Positions 1-12,610 of a stretch of 64,000 nt of DNA are shown piece by piece. Source of the stretch: Coriaria nepalensis (Eukaryota > Streptophyta > Magnoliopsida > Cucurbitales > Coriariaceae); assembly GCA_027186245.1 (NCBI GenBank), contig CP114496.1:6043501-6107500 (forward strand). Reading direction: 5' to 3'. A program made the translations under genes and the position numbers. Within the stretch, counting starts at the first letter, position 1. Every line of letters begins with the position of its first letter. The notes below the pieces were generated by a model. The model had not been told where the DNA came from, searched no databases, and saw only the letters and a list, made by a program, of their open reading frames with translations.

Positions 1-3000
1 TCACATTAAACTAATCCATACGAGTTCCATAAGTATAGATTTTTGATCAACGCTATATGGCATGCAACAATGCAATCTGGAATATAAATTAAAAATATTA
101 GAAGAAATATGTGGTTCAATCACAATCAAAATAATTGTCAAAGATATCACATATATTTATTGCAACAGAAAATTGAACATTCAAATAAAATGCAATACAT
201 TAGTTCAAATGGTAACACTGAGAATTAACTTTAGTATCAGATAAGATTAATTTATTAAGAGAGTCCAGGTACATTATTGCATCTTCCCTCTGAGCAAAGG
301 ATACAACATGCTACATGTCCTCTATATCATGAAGTAAAGTCTATCCCCGTTGGACAGATAAACCATCTAGACTAGTGTACATCATATCCTTATGCTTCAT
401 GAGTTTTCAATTAAAACACACAACAACCTCAATTGGGCATGCAATATACATGCCATAACTTAAGGATATCTTGTACCTGAATATTGAGATAATACTCATA
501 AATATTAATGAATGAACCATTTTGATAGTTAACAATCATATTAACTTGTAAAATTATTTACCCGAGATATAAACACAAAATGCCTAAGAACTATATGCAT
601 ACTAAATCTTATGTATGCTCAATACCATCCAAATGAGATATTAAAACCAAAATATACCTCGTAAGTCATGAATGCATTAGTTGTAGTCACCAATTTCAAA
701 CATACTTTCACCACATACATATATCACTAAAGGTCGAGAGATTTTAAGAAACTTACCTCTTTATCGAGATCATATAGAACAACCTAACTCTCGACATCAC
801 ATATCAAACTTTTATAAAGTTATGTCTCATATACATGTACTTATAAAACAAGGTGAGTATGTGTTAAATAATTTTATTTAGTTTAATAACTCAAATAATA
901 TAAATCAAATCACCGTAATATGCTTACCTATGTAACCATGTTGATAATCACAATGCTTCTAATCGAGGAACCTCCTTAGGTATCACTCTCTCATATTTTC
1001 AATGATCGTGATTCTAGAGCAATCTTTGCCATAAAATCATTAAATTTCATGCACTAACAAAACCTTTCTCTCTCGACACAATTTGGTTAATTTCATTATA
1101 CTCAACTTATTGATATAACCATTCTACTCTTGCCAAGACATTTATTTATCCAAATACAATATTTCACTTGATTAAATTCAAGATTAAACATGTGTGTCTA
1201 AAACATAAATATTTATGTTGCAATCAATACATAACTTTAATATTAATGTGTTTTAATCTCACGATAAAAATTATATTTACATGAATATATTATGCATATC
1301 AATTGAGAGAGTACATAGTTCATATATAATCATCACACAATACTTTAATTTCCCATGAAATCGATTTAAAAAAAATTATGCATGGTAACCGAGAGTAAGA
1401 TTAATAAAAAAAACATAATACAAAAATAATTCGTTAATAAATTCTATACATGTCTAAATACTATGCGTAATACATTTATCTTATATGATATTTCGTAAGA
1501 AATCAAATGGTGTTCTTATATCCACCTTTGGACCTGTCACGGGCCCCCACACGCCATCATAGTGCATGGGCTTTGACACAAAAAAAAATTGTTCATCTTC
1601 TCCCTTATTGTGACTGCCGATTCAGATCCTGATCTCACTTGGTTTTGACCAATTTACGAGGATTTGTTATTTTGATGAATTTATTGTTAATTCTTTCAAC
1701 TAAGACTATGATTCTACTCAAATTTTCATTCCTAGTCCACCCTAATCCTTAATTATTGCTAACATAAAATTTATCCTTAATTTAACATAAAATTTATCCT
1801 TAATTTAACATTCAATTTAGGGGCCTTAAAACCCTAAAATCCCAGATTTAGTTTTTAATATTACGACCTAATTGGGTTCGATTATGAACATATACAGTTG
1901 CTCAATGTTCCCAAAACAAAATCACGCATCAAACAATTGAAAAAATCAATTATACCTCAGGATTTTCAATATGAACAATTGGGTATTTGTATCACACCCT
2001 AACAGAGGAACAAAAGCCATATCCATTAGCTAATATTAACAAGCAAATTAGCATGTGATTTTGGGTCTAGGTTATCAATGTATATACCCTACATTTCAAA
2101 AAAATTTGGAATTCAATCTCTTACCTATTGAGATAATCAAATCAAATATCATGGGTACATCGATTAGAAACGTTATACAAACACAACTAAATAACAATCA
2201 ACCCAAAAATTCGATCATTGTTATAGGATTTGCTTATGAACATTTAGATTTCAAAAATAACCCAAATAGTTCAAAATTTTTGAAGCTCGAATTCTCCTTC
2301 ACATCAAATTATTCAAAATCGAAAAGCGAGTCTTAATCATTGAAATAAGAACTAAAGCCTTAGCAAGATCCAAAAAATTATCAAGCATAGATCTGATTAT
2401 GATTTTCCAATTTTATGTATATTTATGCAATATTCATCAACCAATATGATTTTACAAATTTATTTGTTTTAACCAAGGATATGAAAATAACATGCTAGAT
2501 TGTATTTATGTGAGCATGCTGCATATCAAAAATTAAAATCGAGTAGTTTTATTGAAAATGTATACTATGAACATGTATATAATCACTCATTCAATTTCAA
2601 CAACCTACCAAGATGATTATATATCACAAATTCGTTTTGATCTTGAATTTAAATACGACAGGCTCTAATACCACTTCTTAAAATTAATACAACTAATATA
2701 ATATAAATCGCATTAGATTTGAAATATAGATTAAAAAATAATTAAGTGAATCATATCTAAATTTATCTCGATTCAAAACACCATAATATTTGAAGGATGA
2801 AAAGAATTTTCGTACCTAGAAATTATCCTTAAGTAGTGAAATTTTTTTACCTGTAGATTAGTACTCACATGAACACTATAGGTTAGGGCTTACTCTCTAT
2901 TCTAATGAAACTTTAGAAGGCTTTCAATAGGACGAGATAGTATGAATACCAATAGAGAGAAGACATAATCAATATATATATATATGTCAAGTGAACTCTT

Positions 3001-4325
3001 CCATTACGGATCACCACGTCACTTAGGTCGACACTGCCGTCTAACACATTTAATAAAATGTAAGATGTGTTAAAATTCATAATCAAAATTTATCATATAA
3101 CTATACTGCGCTCAAGCATATCTCCAATCCGATTATATTAAACAACTCATTTTTATAAAACTCGAAATACTAAATTAATACTAAGCTCCATTAAAAAAAT
3201 ACTAACAATGTGAACTTAAGATGTAAATTGTAAATAGATAATTTTATGAAAGTATATCAAAATGCTCTTTTATATATATGTTTTTGGGCTCATAATTAGA
3301 GAACAAGGACTATTTAATTAAAATATAAAAACATTTATCTTTATGTTTTTCTCATTCAAGTCATGATCGTTTGAAATAATGAATCTAATATTACAAAATT
3401 TATTCATTTATTATAGCATTTAATATCTATTTATTTTCGATTAGTTTTTTGAACCTTAATACAAATATAAGCTGTAAAAGTGTATTTAAAAAAAAAAAAA
3501 AAAAACTCTAAATCCAGTTTTGTGAATTTTTAAATATTAGATTATCTAATTGTCTTCTATAGATAAATAATTGGAATAATAAGTATAAATTAGCACACCT
3601 TAATTTTTATTGTCTTAGATGATTTTTTTTATTTTTTTGGCTAAATCTTATATAACTTCTTTGACTTATTAGACTACGTAGAAATACATATTGATATTTA
3701 GCAAACTTAATAATACTTGAAGAGATGATTTGAGTGGAGAACTTTTCTCCTGCTTACTATAATTACAAAAATTATTAGAAATTCACATTATATTTATATA
3801 AAATTTTAGGATTTATCCTACTGTTCTCAAAAATTATATCCAAAGGACATATATAGTACAAGCAATCTGGGACACCATACTGTATAAACGTTTATGCTAC
3901 CTATTTAATGGATTAGACGTGTTAACCTCTCCTTATAACCAAATTTATTTATTTCTCATTTATCACGTGTCATATCTATATCATGTACGAGGATTGGACC
4001 CAAATCCCCTCACAAGGTTTATGGTTTTGCTCATCTAGAACTTTCCCAACAATGTTCAGCTCCTGGGGTTTGTTTTAGTTATGAGCAAATTAAGGAGACT
4101 AATTTCAAAATTAAATACAATTTCAAGAGAAACAAATAATAATAATAAAATAAAATAAAGTAAAAAATACACACAAAACAAAACATCAAGCAGGAACAAG
4201 AATGTAAAACATAAGACAGATTATTTTAGATTCCATCAGAAAGTTAGCTAGTAGCTAGCAGTGGACCAAAACACAGTAATTCCATGATCACCCACAAACC
4301 AAAACCCTAATTCGGCACCATTTTA
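1..4325. other. Gene-free AT-rich region downstream of the P450
   Basis: I see no supportable gene. The open frames at 62-244 and 2055-2336 are short, have AT-biased composition and match no family I recognise. The stretch holds an approximately 17-base poly(A) run near 3489, a short (TA)n run near 2973, and a possible LTR-retrotransposon primer-binding-site relic at 2661-2674, listed separately. The last 100-200 bases are probably the 3' UTR of the P450 gene on the minus strand. Confidence 0.6.
2661..2674 (-). mobile_element. Possible tRNA-iMet primer-binding-site relic of a copia-type element
   Basis: Read on the minus strand this is GTGGTATTAGAGCC. It differs by one base from the plant copia primer-binding site, whose core is TGGTATCAGAGC and which pairs with initiator tRNA-Met. 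No gag or pol reading frame is visible to its left, and no second LTR was found. It is at best a relic of a minus-strand element whose 5' LTR would lie at roughly 2675-3050. Confidence 0.3.
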
Positions 4326-5915
4326 TTAGTTTAAGCATTGTCCACCAATCCTAGGCTTGAAGATCACCTTCAAGCCATTCTTCATGTAAAGTGTGGTATT
4401 CAACTTAGGAACAACACCATTATGACCTTCATGATGTATAACTTGAACTTCGTACCTCAACAAGATTGAAGCTGCCACCATTTTCATCTGCAAATATGCA
4501 AACTTCTTCCCCAAGCAGAGCCTTGGACCAGCATTAAACACAACATACTTGAATTGATTGTTACTATTACTTATGTCACTGGCAAAAACCCCATCTTTGA
4601 TCCACCTTTGTGGCTTGAACTCCAAGCAATCTTTACCCCAAATCGACTCCATTCTCCCCATTGAGTATATGCTGTAAAGAACCCTATCTCCCTTTTTCAC
4701 CATATTCCCATCAGGAAACACATCATCTTCAACCACTTCTTTAAACTCTATTGGAACTGGAGGGTACAGTCTCATTGACTCAGTCAACGCTGCTTTTAAA
4801 TACACCATTTTTTCCAATTCTTCCTCAGTAAAAACGACTGCATTCACCTTTCTCTGGCCCACAATTCCTTTGATTTCAAGTAGTATTTTTGTTTCCTCAA
4901 ATGGGTTTTGACTTAGGAGCCAAAAGAACCATGCCAATGCAACTGAACTTGTGTCTCTTCCAGCTAAAATCAAATTTATGCAAAAGTCTCTCAAGAACTT
5001 GTCTGAAAATTGGATGTTTTTCCTCCCCGTAATTAGCCTTGACAAAAGATCATCATGACAACTATTATCTAGTTTCATCCCAAGCTTATCTTTTACTTCA
5101 TTTCTTCTATCACTCACTGTCTTTTCGGCAAACTCATGAACAACTTCAATTGCTCTTTTAAGCCTCTTCTCATACCCTAACCCTAGAAACTTCATAGGCT
5201 TCCATACAAAAGGTGGTAGCAAAAACCTTAGAAGGCTCAACTCTGTGGCTTCTTCAAAAGCTTTAGCGAAAGCAACTTTCGGGAAATCAAAATCGATCTT
5301 CAAACAGTCCGGGTCCACCCCGAAAGCTGCCGTGCAAATGTTGTCGAATGTGAAACGGAGAAGCACTTCTTGAAAATCGACACTCACCCTTTTAATCACT
5401 ACCTCTTCTATCAATCTTAAAAGCTTTTCATGCACCAAGTATTTCATGGACAGAAAAGAATGCTTGACGAAAAAACTCGCATGCATTTCTGAGATGGCTA
5501 ATTGCCTTTGCTCCTTCCACAATTTGCCATCAACGTTGAAAATCCCATCTCCAAGCAAATCTTGAAATCTATCTTTAAGGTAATGGCCTTTTGGGAAGTT
5601 GTAGAATCTTTTCTTGAGCATATACTCAATGTTTGAATGATTTGAGGTTATGATCCCATGAGCATTTCCCATCCACATACCTCTAAAATGAAAGGTACCT
5701 TGTGCTTTGATCAAAGAATAAGTGCCCCAATCGTAGATATCTTCTACATGAAAGAATAAGGATGGTAGGATCCCCATCACTGGCCATAACATCGGGCCCT
5801 TGTTTGTGAGCTTTTGAATGATGCAACTGATGATAAAGAGGGCTAGTAGGACTGTGACTAAATCCCAAAGAGATAAGTGAGTGAACAAGTAGTTCAATAT
5901 TTCATAGACGAACAT
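4326..5915 (-). CDS. Cytochrome P450, CYP86 family (CYP86B1-like)
   Basis: A single-exon gene of 529 residues. The CYP86 clan oxidises the terminal methyl of fatty acids (omega-hydroxylation) in the ER membrane, for cutin and suberin monomers. That role comes from the family and is not shown here. An N-terminal hydrophobic anchor lies at about residues 16-36, followed by a basic/Pro-containing hinge. The I-helix oxygen-binding motif is AGRDTSS, the K-helix ExxR is in ESMRLYPPVP, and the heme-binding loop FNAGPRLCLG is at about 460-469 with Cys467 as heme ligand. I chose the Met at 5915 because the anchor then lies at the very N-terminus. An in-frame Met at 6014 would add 33 residues partly encoded by a poly(A) run. 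No frameshifts or lost motifs are seen, so it is probably functional. Subfamily B versus C cannot be settled by eye. Confidence 0.9.
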   Translation of the reverse strand: MFVYEILNYLFTHLSLWDLVTVLLALFIISCIIQKLTNKGPMLWPVMGILPSLFFHVEDIYDWGTYSLIKAQGTFHFRGMWMGNAHGIITSNHSNIEYMLKKRFYNFPKGHYLKDRFQDLLGDGIFNVDGKLWKEQRQLAISEMHASFFVKHSFLSMKYLVHEKLLRLIEEVVIKRVSVDFQEVLLRFTFDNICTAAFGVDPDCLKIDFDFPKVAFAKAFEEATELSLLRFLLPPFVWKPMKFLGLGYEKRLKRAIEVVHEFAEKTVSDRRNEVKDKLGMKLDNSCHDDLLSRLITGRKNIQFSDKFLRDFCINLILAGRDTSSVALAWFFWLLSQNPFEETKILLEIKGIVGQRKVNAVVFTEEELEKMVYLKAALTESMRLYPPVPIEFKEVVEDDVFPDGNMVKKGDRVLYSIYSMGRMESIWGKDCLEFKPQRWIKDGVFASDISNSNNQFKYVVFNAGPRLCLGKKFAYLQMKMVAASILLRYEVQVIHHEGHNGVVPKLNTTLYMKNGLKVIFKPRIGGQCLN

Positions 5916-5931
5916 CTTTTTTTTTTTTTTT
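5916..5931 (-). other. A-rich leader directly upstream of the P450 start codon
   Basis: On the coding strand an approximately 16-base A run ends just before the ATG, separated from it by one base. A-rich context close to the start is common in plant leaders. The run keeps an upstream in-frame ATG at 6014 open, so length variation here would change only that longer reading, not the main protein. Confidence 0.5.
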
Positions 5932-6311
5932 TGGCTTGTGTTTACAAGACAGAGAGAGTTTGAATTGCGTATGTTGGATTTAAAGTGCTTTGAGACATTT
6001 GAGACAGGTGGCAATATTAATGATTGATGAGAGAAGAATATTTGAAAGGGTGAATGAACGCAAGTGGGCTGTGGGGGCTGATTTTGTATGACAAGGTGGC
6101 TGATAGAATTAATTGATTTAATTAATTCAAAGAAATAAATTCATTGTCATTGCCAGTTGAACACTGAAAATGCTGCCATTTCTGGGGGGGGAAAAAAGAA
6201 ACAATAATGAATCAATGTACTATATGGCCCTATTTTGAATGCTACTCTGACAAAAAAATGTATCTGTATATATACTACGCATCTAAAAACATGTCTGAGA
6301 ACTTGGGTACC

Positions 6312-6316
<5 letters not shown>

Positions 6317-6345
<29 letters not shown>
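6317..6345. repeat. (TA)n microsatellite upstream of the P450
   Basis: About 14 uninterrupted TA units lie roughly 400 bp upstream of the P450 start codon. They are flanked by further imperfect AT-rich sequence. Confidence 0.9.
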
Positions 6346-6349
<4 letters not shown>

Positions 6350-8844
6350 TTTATATTGTTATATTATATATTATATTAATTTTATATATAATTAAGATAA
6401 ATTAATTTATAATAGACATAATTTACCTTAAAATTTATGTCTTTAATATGCGATATTTAACAATTTTTTCAACGTAAATTTAAAGAAACTCTCTAGTTTC
6501 CAACTAATCAAAAAAATTTAAGATGAAGTTTTTGATCCAATAAATGGCGAATATCTATTTGATACCTATTTGATGAAGTTCTTGAAACCTTGCATTTCGA
6601 CCAGCTACTAATATTATAACTTCATAATATCAAAACCTCAACCGTCAAGATCAATTAAATTTTGACTTAATTAAGGTAAGCAAGGTAATTGAAGCACGTC
6701 TTGAAATGGAGGAATGTAGGTACAAGTGTTTATTAAGGATAGTAATCATGGTTTTCTCGAACTTTAATGGAGGCTTTGGCCGTTGGGTTGGCTAGTTAAG
6801 CCTTTTCTATTTCTCTAGAGAAATGATTAAATAGATCGTGTTTATGATGTAGCGATCTATTTTAATTATGTATCATATCAATTTTATATATGATTGAGAT
6901 TGATCGATCTATCATAAATATAGTCTATCTAAATAATTCTCATTTCATTTATTTATACTTTCAATTTCTGTCTATTCAAATAAAGAGGGAAAAAGTAGGA
7001 GATAATTACACAGGTGCCCTTGCAAGAGAGCCCCTAAAATGAAAAAATGAGGCCCGTACAAATATACAATGCAATCCTACAACCTATTATTAATCTAATA
7101 ATTTGTACTTCTGCCATAAAGAAAAGTCAAAGAGCATTGCATCACAAATATCTCGTAACAATTTAAGGGGACAATTTTATGCAAAAATTAGACGTAGTAC
7201 TTATACTTTTTATGTGCCTCTCTATCCCTTCAAGTCACCTATCCTTTAATTAGCTTTCTTATGCCCTTAAAATTAGAGATCAACTAATATTTTGCATTTT
7301 GCGCATAATTATAATTGTGCTTCGCAATTTGTAATTTTAGTTGAAAAATACTTAATTGAGTATGATATATAACGTAGTGTATATAAAGTAATATAGATAT
7401 GATACCTCATTACATTAATATTATTTTATAAGGGTTCTAATAAGTAGATATGATGTGTTAATTTAGGATTGTTGTAGTTCATGATAAATATATTTTTTAT
7501 GCAAGATTATGATTCCAACAATAGGCCCACGATTGATCATACTTATATTGACGAAACATCAGAGAATGATGTGGTTATATGATAAAGATATCTGGAGGAA
7601 ATTTAGTAGAATTTATTTACAGTAGAAAATGAACGTACCTTCTTTCTATAAGCATATGTATTTTATATAGGTTTTGACTTAGTAGAGTTCTTGTAGAATT
7701 ATGATTCTTTTAACGAGTAATGAGATAGAGTTGTAACCTTCTTTCTTACTACCATCTTTATCAGTTAACTGTGACTGGATCAATCTTTCATTATGTTCTT
7801 CACGAAATTCTTCACATATTAATCCTGGCTTGAGTTAAGTTCCGCTAATTAAGATAACAAGTGTTCTGCTCTCTCTCTCACGCGGTTCTTCAAGCTGCGA
7901 TCTCAATGTGCGATTTCTTGGACTCCTTGCGGTTTGTTGGTGCGATTTTACGGTTATCTCTCTACACTCTCTATATTCTTCCTCTTGGTTGAGATTTGAA
8001 ATCTTCGGGTTTATATGACGTTGGGAAATCTGTTCTGGTGTAAATGATGTGAAATCTGCGTGTAATAATGTTGATCATTCTATGTAAATATATGTGAATT
8101 CTGATAAAAAAAATAATGGTTCTGATGGTTTTCAGGAACTTCCAAGTGGATGTAGTCTTTCCGGTTATTTGATTAAAAAGACGAACCCACTATCTATTGC
8201 TGTGTTGATATTTAGTTTCATGTTGTTTACTGTTTGGCTATTTTTCTTTTCAACATGTTAAATCTGAAAAGCAAGCATGTAATCCATTAGGTTAGATTAT
8301 AAACTTGATTTAACTCGACTTTAAAGAATTGATTAAATGAGGTATAAAATCGCAGTAGTGGTATGATAACCATATATTTTGCTCGACTGTGTGAAACTGA
8401 AAATTGTTTGATTCATGCTTCTTGACTATACGAGTTATCTGCTTGATTACTTGAAATATAAAATATTTTAAGTGTAAATTGCTACTGTACAGATTGTGTA
8501 AAGCATGATTGCCTTGATTGGATAATATGTTTATATTGTTTGATAATGTGTTTTGAGCGAAATTTAAGCATATTGTATAGCTGAATCAAGTGTGAATAAA
8601 ATTGAGTGTTACATGTTTATTGTTTCAATCTATTCTCTCTTGAAATCCAAAAATATATATTCATGTGTTCTTGAATGTACGGACTAGTTTATGCTTGATT
8701 ATTACTACTAGTCGGATAAAATTGGGTTATCCTGGAATCCTATTTAATTGTATATTGAGCATATTGTACAGTGGCTTAAAGTTGTGGATATTTTCTGATT
8801 TCTTGGCTGTATAGATGTAAGTGTCTTAGGTATATATGTGATTT
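6346..8844. other. Intergenic region between the P450 and the copia relic
   Basis: No gene is supported. The DNA is AT-rich. A pyrimidine-rich, relatively GC-rich patch at about 7865-8000 (CTCTCTCTCTCACGCGG and following) resembles a plant transcript leader, and a GT-rich intron-like stretch follows. It leads into no reading frame I can identify before the retroelement at about 8.85 kb. Confidence 0.4.
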
Positions 8845-9058
8845 TGTTAAAAAGTCACTAGCAATTGAGACAGAATAATCGGGATTACAGTTGTAATAGA
8901 ATCCCAGTCTAAATTGATATCTTGTTGTAATCTTTTAGGATTCATTCCTTTTTTGTCTCCAAAGGATTAGGAGTCTTCTTATTGTACAAGACAACTAATT
9001 GTAAATATTTTGTAATCACAAATCAATATAATTAATTCATCCATTTACTTTTTCTTTA
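8845..9058 (+). repeat. Probable 5' LTR of the decayed copia element (left border uncertain)
   Basis: The sequence begins TGTTAAAAAG and ends directly before the primer-binding site TGGTATCAGAGC at 9059. A short LTR of about 200 bp would suit several plant copia lineages. The right edge ends in CTTTA rather than the usual CA, and no 3' LTR partner exists downstream, so the left border rests only on the TG start and lineage expectation. Confidence 0.4.
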
Positions 9059-9144
9059 TGGTATCAGAGCAGAACACTTCCTGACTCCTTTTTCTCGTCA
9101 ACACAGTGAATCGCTGGTTTTCCCTTTCAATCTTCTTTGACAAA

Positions 9145-10070
9145 ATGTCAGAAGAGGAAGTCGTTCAAAACAACTCCAATGGACTTTTCTTTCTACACCA
9201 TTCGGATCACCCAAATCTTCTGTTGGTTTCCAAACGCCTCAATGGCGATAATTATCATTCATGGTGCCGTGCTATGGAGATATCTCTAAGCGCTAAAAAC
9301 AAGACAGCTTTCATTACCGACAAGATCATTGAACCGGACGATGAGACCGAACCGGACGAACATGCTCTTTGGTGGCGCTACAATAATATGGTCCTTTCCT
9401 GGATTCTTCATTCGATTTGGCTGATATTGTTCTCTCTTGTAACACTCCCCGTGCAATTTGGGAAGATCTTCGTGAGAGGTTTTCTCAAGGTAATGCTACT
9501 CATGTCTTTCAGATTCAGAGGGACATTTATCGAATTGAACAGGGCCAAATGACAGTTGCTGCTTATTATACAAAGTTAAAAGGATTGTGAGATGAACTTG
9601 CATCCTATAGTTTGTTGGTTTGTACTTGCAGCGCTCAAAATGATCGAACAAGGGTGATGCAATTCCTCATAGGACTCAATGAGACATACGCTAGTACGTG
9701 AGGACAGATTTTGCTCATGAATCCCTTACCTTCTGTGCGTCAAGCATATGAAGTTGTTTGTCAAGAAGAAAAGCAGCATGAATTTGGTTCTTCCGGTGGT
9801 ATGACTTCCGATCTATCAGCGATGAATTAGGTAAAAGGAAGCAACAATGACACAAGGTTTAAAAGGTACAGTTCTGGAACACGAAGTGATGAGCCATTCA
9901 AGTGTATCTACTGTGACAAGGATTTTCATAGAGAGGCTACCTGTTGGAAGAAGAAGCATGGTTATCCACCTGGACATCCAAAACACAAAAGTTGGGGAGC
10001 TGATTTCGAAGGTAACAACAAATGCTGAAGCAATCAAGGAAATGAAAAAAAAAAATCCAACAAGCTGAAA
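9145..10070 (+). pseudogene. Copia gag remnant with zinc knuckle
   Basis: The first in-frame protein starts at the Met near 9145 (MSEEEVV). It carries the plant copia gag signature around the tract LNGDNYHSWCRAMEISLSAK, the retrotransposon gag N-terminal domain. The frame breaks near 9410-9550. Further on, a CX2CX4HX4C zinc knuckle (CIYCDKDFHREATC) is encoded at about 9898-9940. That motif binds nucleic acid in the capsid-like particle. In-frame stops separate the two parts, so no complete Gag can be made. Confidence 0.8.
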
Positions 10071-10133
10071 CAAAATGCTTCAGCCAATTATGTAGATGCA
10101 AATGCAGTCCCCTCCTTTCAAGAGCTTCAAAGC

Positions 10134-10755
10134 ATGCTTCCCAATCTCACCGAGACTCAGTCTGTGCAGGTCTTGGCTGCAATGAATCCGACGACTCCTC
10201 AAGCAAATGCGGCCGGAGTCTCTCTTACTAATTTTGCCGAAGGTTTGTCACCCGTTGCTCCTAATCGATGGATAATTGACATCAAAGCAACACATCACAT
10301 CACTTCATCTTCCCAGTCATTATCCAATGTTAATTCTAATATATCTATGCCTCCAGTATGCTTGCCTAGTGGAGAGAAAGCTTGTATTACAACAACCGGA
10401 AAAGTTTACGGATTTTCTTAAACTTAATAATGTTCTGTGTGCGCCAAGCTTTAAAGTTGATCTCTTATCTGTTGGTAAAACAATTAATGATATGAATTGT
10501 TTAGTGACATTCTTTCCATCTTGGTGTATTTTGCAGGATTTGGTCACGAGGATGATGATTGGTGTGGGTAAGCGTCGTAGTGACTTATATTACTTGGTGG
10601 CACTGGCATCCGTTCCTTCTTCCCGTTTTTTTGCTTGCAATCTCACCGTTTCTTCCAATCTTTGGCACCGCCGCCTAGGGCATCTTTCTTTGGCACGTTT
10701 ACAATTTCTAGCGAATAATAAACTTCATTTCAATTTTGATTATTGTCATGAGTGA
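10134..10755 (+). pseudogene. Copia protease / pre-integrase remnant
   Basis: Two overlapping frames carry the protease region and the following His/Cys region. The aspartic protease motif normally reads D-S/T-G-A. Here the corresponding tract is WIIDIKATHHIT near 10270, so the catalytic Ser and Gly are both changed. The pre-integrase zinc-binding motif LWHRRLGHLSLARL follows at about 10660-10705. A frame change lies between them near 10420. Confidence 0.75.
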
Positions 10756-11099
10756 CATTTGTCCGTCGGTGAAACAAACTCATCAACCGTTTCCTCGTAG
10801 TTCAATTTCTACGGCAAAGTGTTTTGTTTTAATTTATAGTGATATTTGGGTCGTTATAAATCTCTTTCTCATTCGGGTGCATATTATTTTCTGATGTTTG
10901 TCAATGATTTGTCTAGATTCACTTGGATTTTTTTTTATGCGCCATAAAAACGAAATGCAAAATTTGCTCCATCAAATTTTTAATTATGTGGTAACCCAAT
11001 TTAATACCAAAGTGCAACAATTTCGCTCTGATAATACTTGACGAATACGCGGTACCCATTATGTCATTATTTATCATATCATCGTTGTTCACCTTCACA

Positions 11100-12183
11100 T
11101 TTGGCATACTTGACGAATCTCAGTCAGAATTCGGAGCCTTCTTCTTATGATGATGTTGCCGCTAATCCAAAGTGGCAAGAAGCCATTAATTTCGAATTGG
11201 GGACACTCAATGACAATAATACTTAGACAATGGTTTCGCTGCCCCCTGGAAAACATCCAATAGGTTATCGATGGGACTATCGAATCAAGTACAATGCAGA
11301 TGGTTCAATTGAACGCTATAAAGCGTGTTTGGTGGCTAAAGGCTTCACACAAACAACATGCATTGATTAAACAGACACTTTTTCTCCTACAACAAAGATG
11401 GTGATTGTTCGTTGTCTCCTTGCCATTACGGCCAGTCAAAATTGGTCCTTACATCATCAATTGGACGTTAATAATGTGTTCCTAAATGGTGATCTCCTGG
11501 AAGAAATTTATGTGCAGTCTCCTCCTAAACTTTGGCGTCAGGGGGATAATTTAGTATGCCGCTTCACCAAGTCTCTCTGTGGTTTAAAGCAAGCTTGCAG
11601 ACAATGGTTCTCCAAGTTCACTGAAACAGCTCTTCAAGCTAGTTTTTCCCAATCAAAAGCATATTACTCTCTATTTGTTCAAAAAGATGGTACGTCTATT
11701 ATTGCTTTGTTGATACATGTGGATGATATTCTTATAACTAGAAATTACAAGAAGTCTATAATTTCTCTCAAAGAATTCCTTCGTGCTCAATTTCACATTA
11801 AGGACCTTAGTGTTTTAAAGCATTTCTTGGGCATTGAGATAACATGATCAAAGAGAGGAATTTTCTTGTCTCAAAGAAGGCATGCGCTAGAGATAATTAA
11901 GGACAATGGATATTTGGGAGCTAAGCTAGTGGATTTTCTAATGAAAGAGAGCAAGCTTTCGAATAAAGGGGAGTCATTTAAAGATCCAGTAGCTTATAGA
12001 CAATTAGTGAGGAGAATGATTTACTTGACTATAACAAGGCTTGATATCATGTACTCGGTACACAATTTGAGCCATTTCATGCATGAATCTCTTCAACAGC
12101 ACATGACGACAGCACTAAGGGTAGTACAGTACTTAAAGCAATCTCTGGTCAAGGAATCCTTCTTCATTCGAATAGTTCTTTGA
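11100..12183 (+). pseudogene. Copia reverse transcriptase remnant
   Basis: The RT domain is recognisable from a tract near 11170 (WQEAINFELGTL), through QLDVNNVFLNGDLLEEIYV at about 11458, SLCGLKQA at about 11572, to the polymerase active-site motif HVDDILIT at about 11719, where the catalytic DD is intact. Stops at about 11225, 11368 and 11846 interrupt it. The continuation at 11866-12183 carries the connection region (DPVAYRQLVRRMIYLTITRLD). A single intact RT protein cannot be produced. Confidence 0.85.
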
Positions 12184-12610
12184 GGTTTAGAGCTTTCTAT
12201 GATTCGGACTGGGCAGGATGTCCTATCATACGCCAATCAATTTCAGGTTATTGTGTCTTCTAGGGAGATTCATTGATTTCATGGAGAAGCAAGAGACAAA
12301 GAACTGTTTCATTGTCAAGTGCAGAAGCCGAATATAGAGCTATGACATGTACTTATTGTGAACTTACATGACTACGTTATTTGTTGTCTGATTTATATCA
12401 CCTATTTCGGCTCCTGCTACTTTATACTATGATAATCAAGCGGCTTTACATATTGCTGCTAATCTAGGGTTTTATGAAAGGACCAGACATATTGAGATGG
12501 ATTGTCATTTTAGTAGAGATAAGATTCTTCAAGATCATATTGTAACCAAGCATGTTAGTTCGTCACAACAACTATCAGATGTATTCAGCAAGGCCTTTGG
12601 GAAAACCCGA
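12184..12610 (+). pseudogene. Copia RNase H remnant
   Basis: The reading carries [12 protein letters not shown] near 12312 and the KH-like RHIEMDCHF-type tract near 12487-12510, ending with LSDVFSKAFGK near 12575-12603. These are the typical closing motifs of copia RNase H. Stops occur at about 12262 and 12370. The homology stops just before the end of the domain, which marks the 3' truncation point of the element. Confidence 0.75.

Larger units (their letters stand above)
9059..12610 (+). mobile_element. Decayed Ty1/copia LTR retrotransposon
   Basis: The tRNA-iMet primer-binding site TGGTATCAGAGC is at 9059-9070. The remains of gag follow at about 9145-10060, then a damaged protease region near 10260, the gag-pre-integrase zinc region LWHRRLGHLSL near 10660, reverse transcriptase at about 11400-11850, and RNase H at about 12180-12600. 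Stops and frame changes occur throughout. Most of the integrase core between about 10755 and 11100 is missing or unrecognisable. The element ends abruptly after the RNase H C-terminal region, with no polypurine tract or 3' LTR. It is a dead, 3'-truncated copy. Confidence 0.9.
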
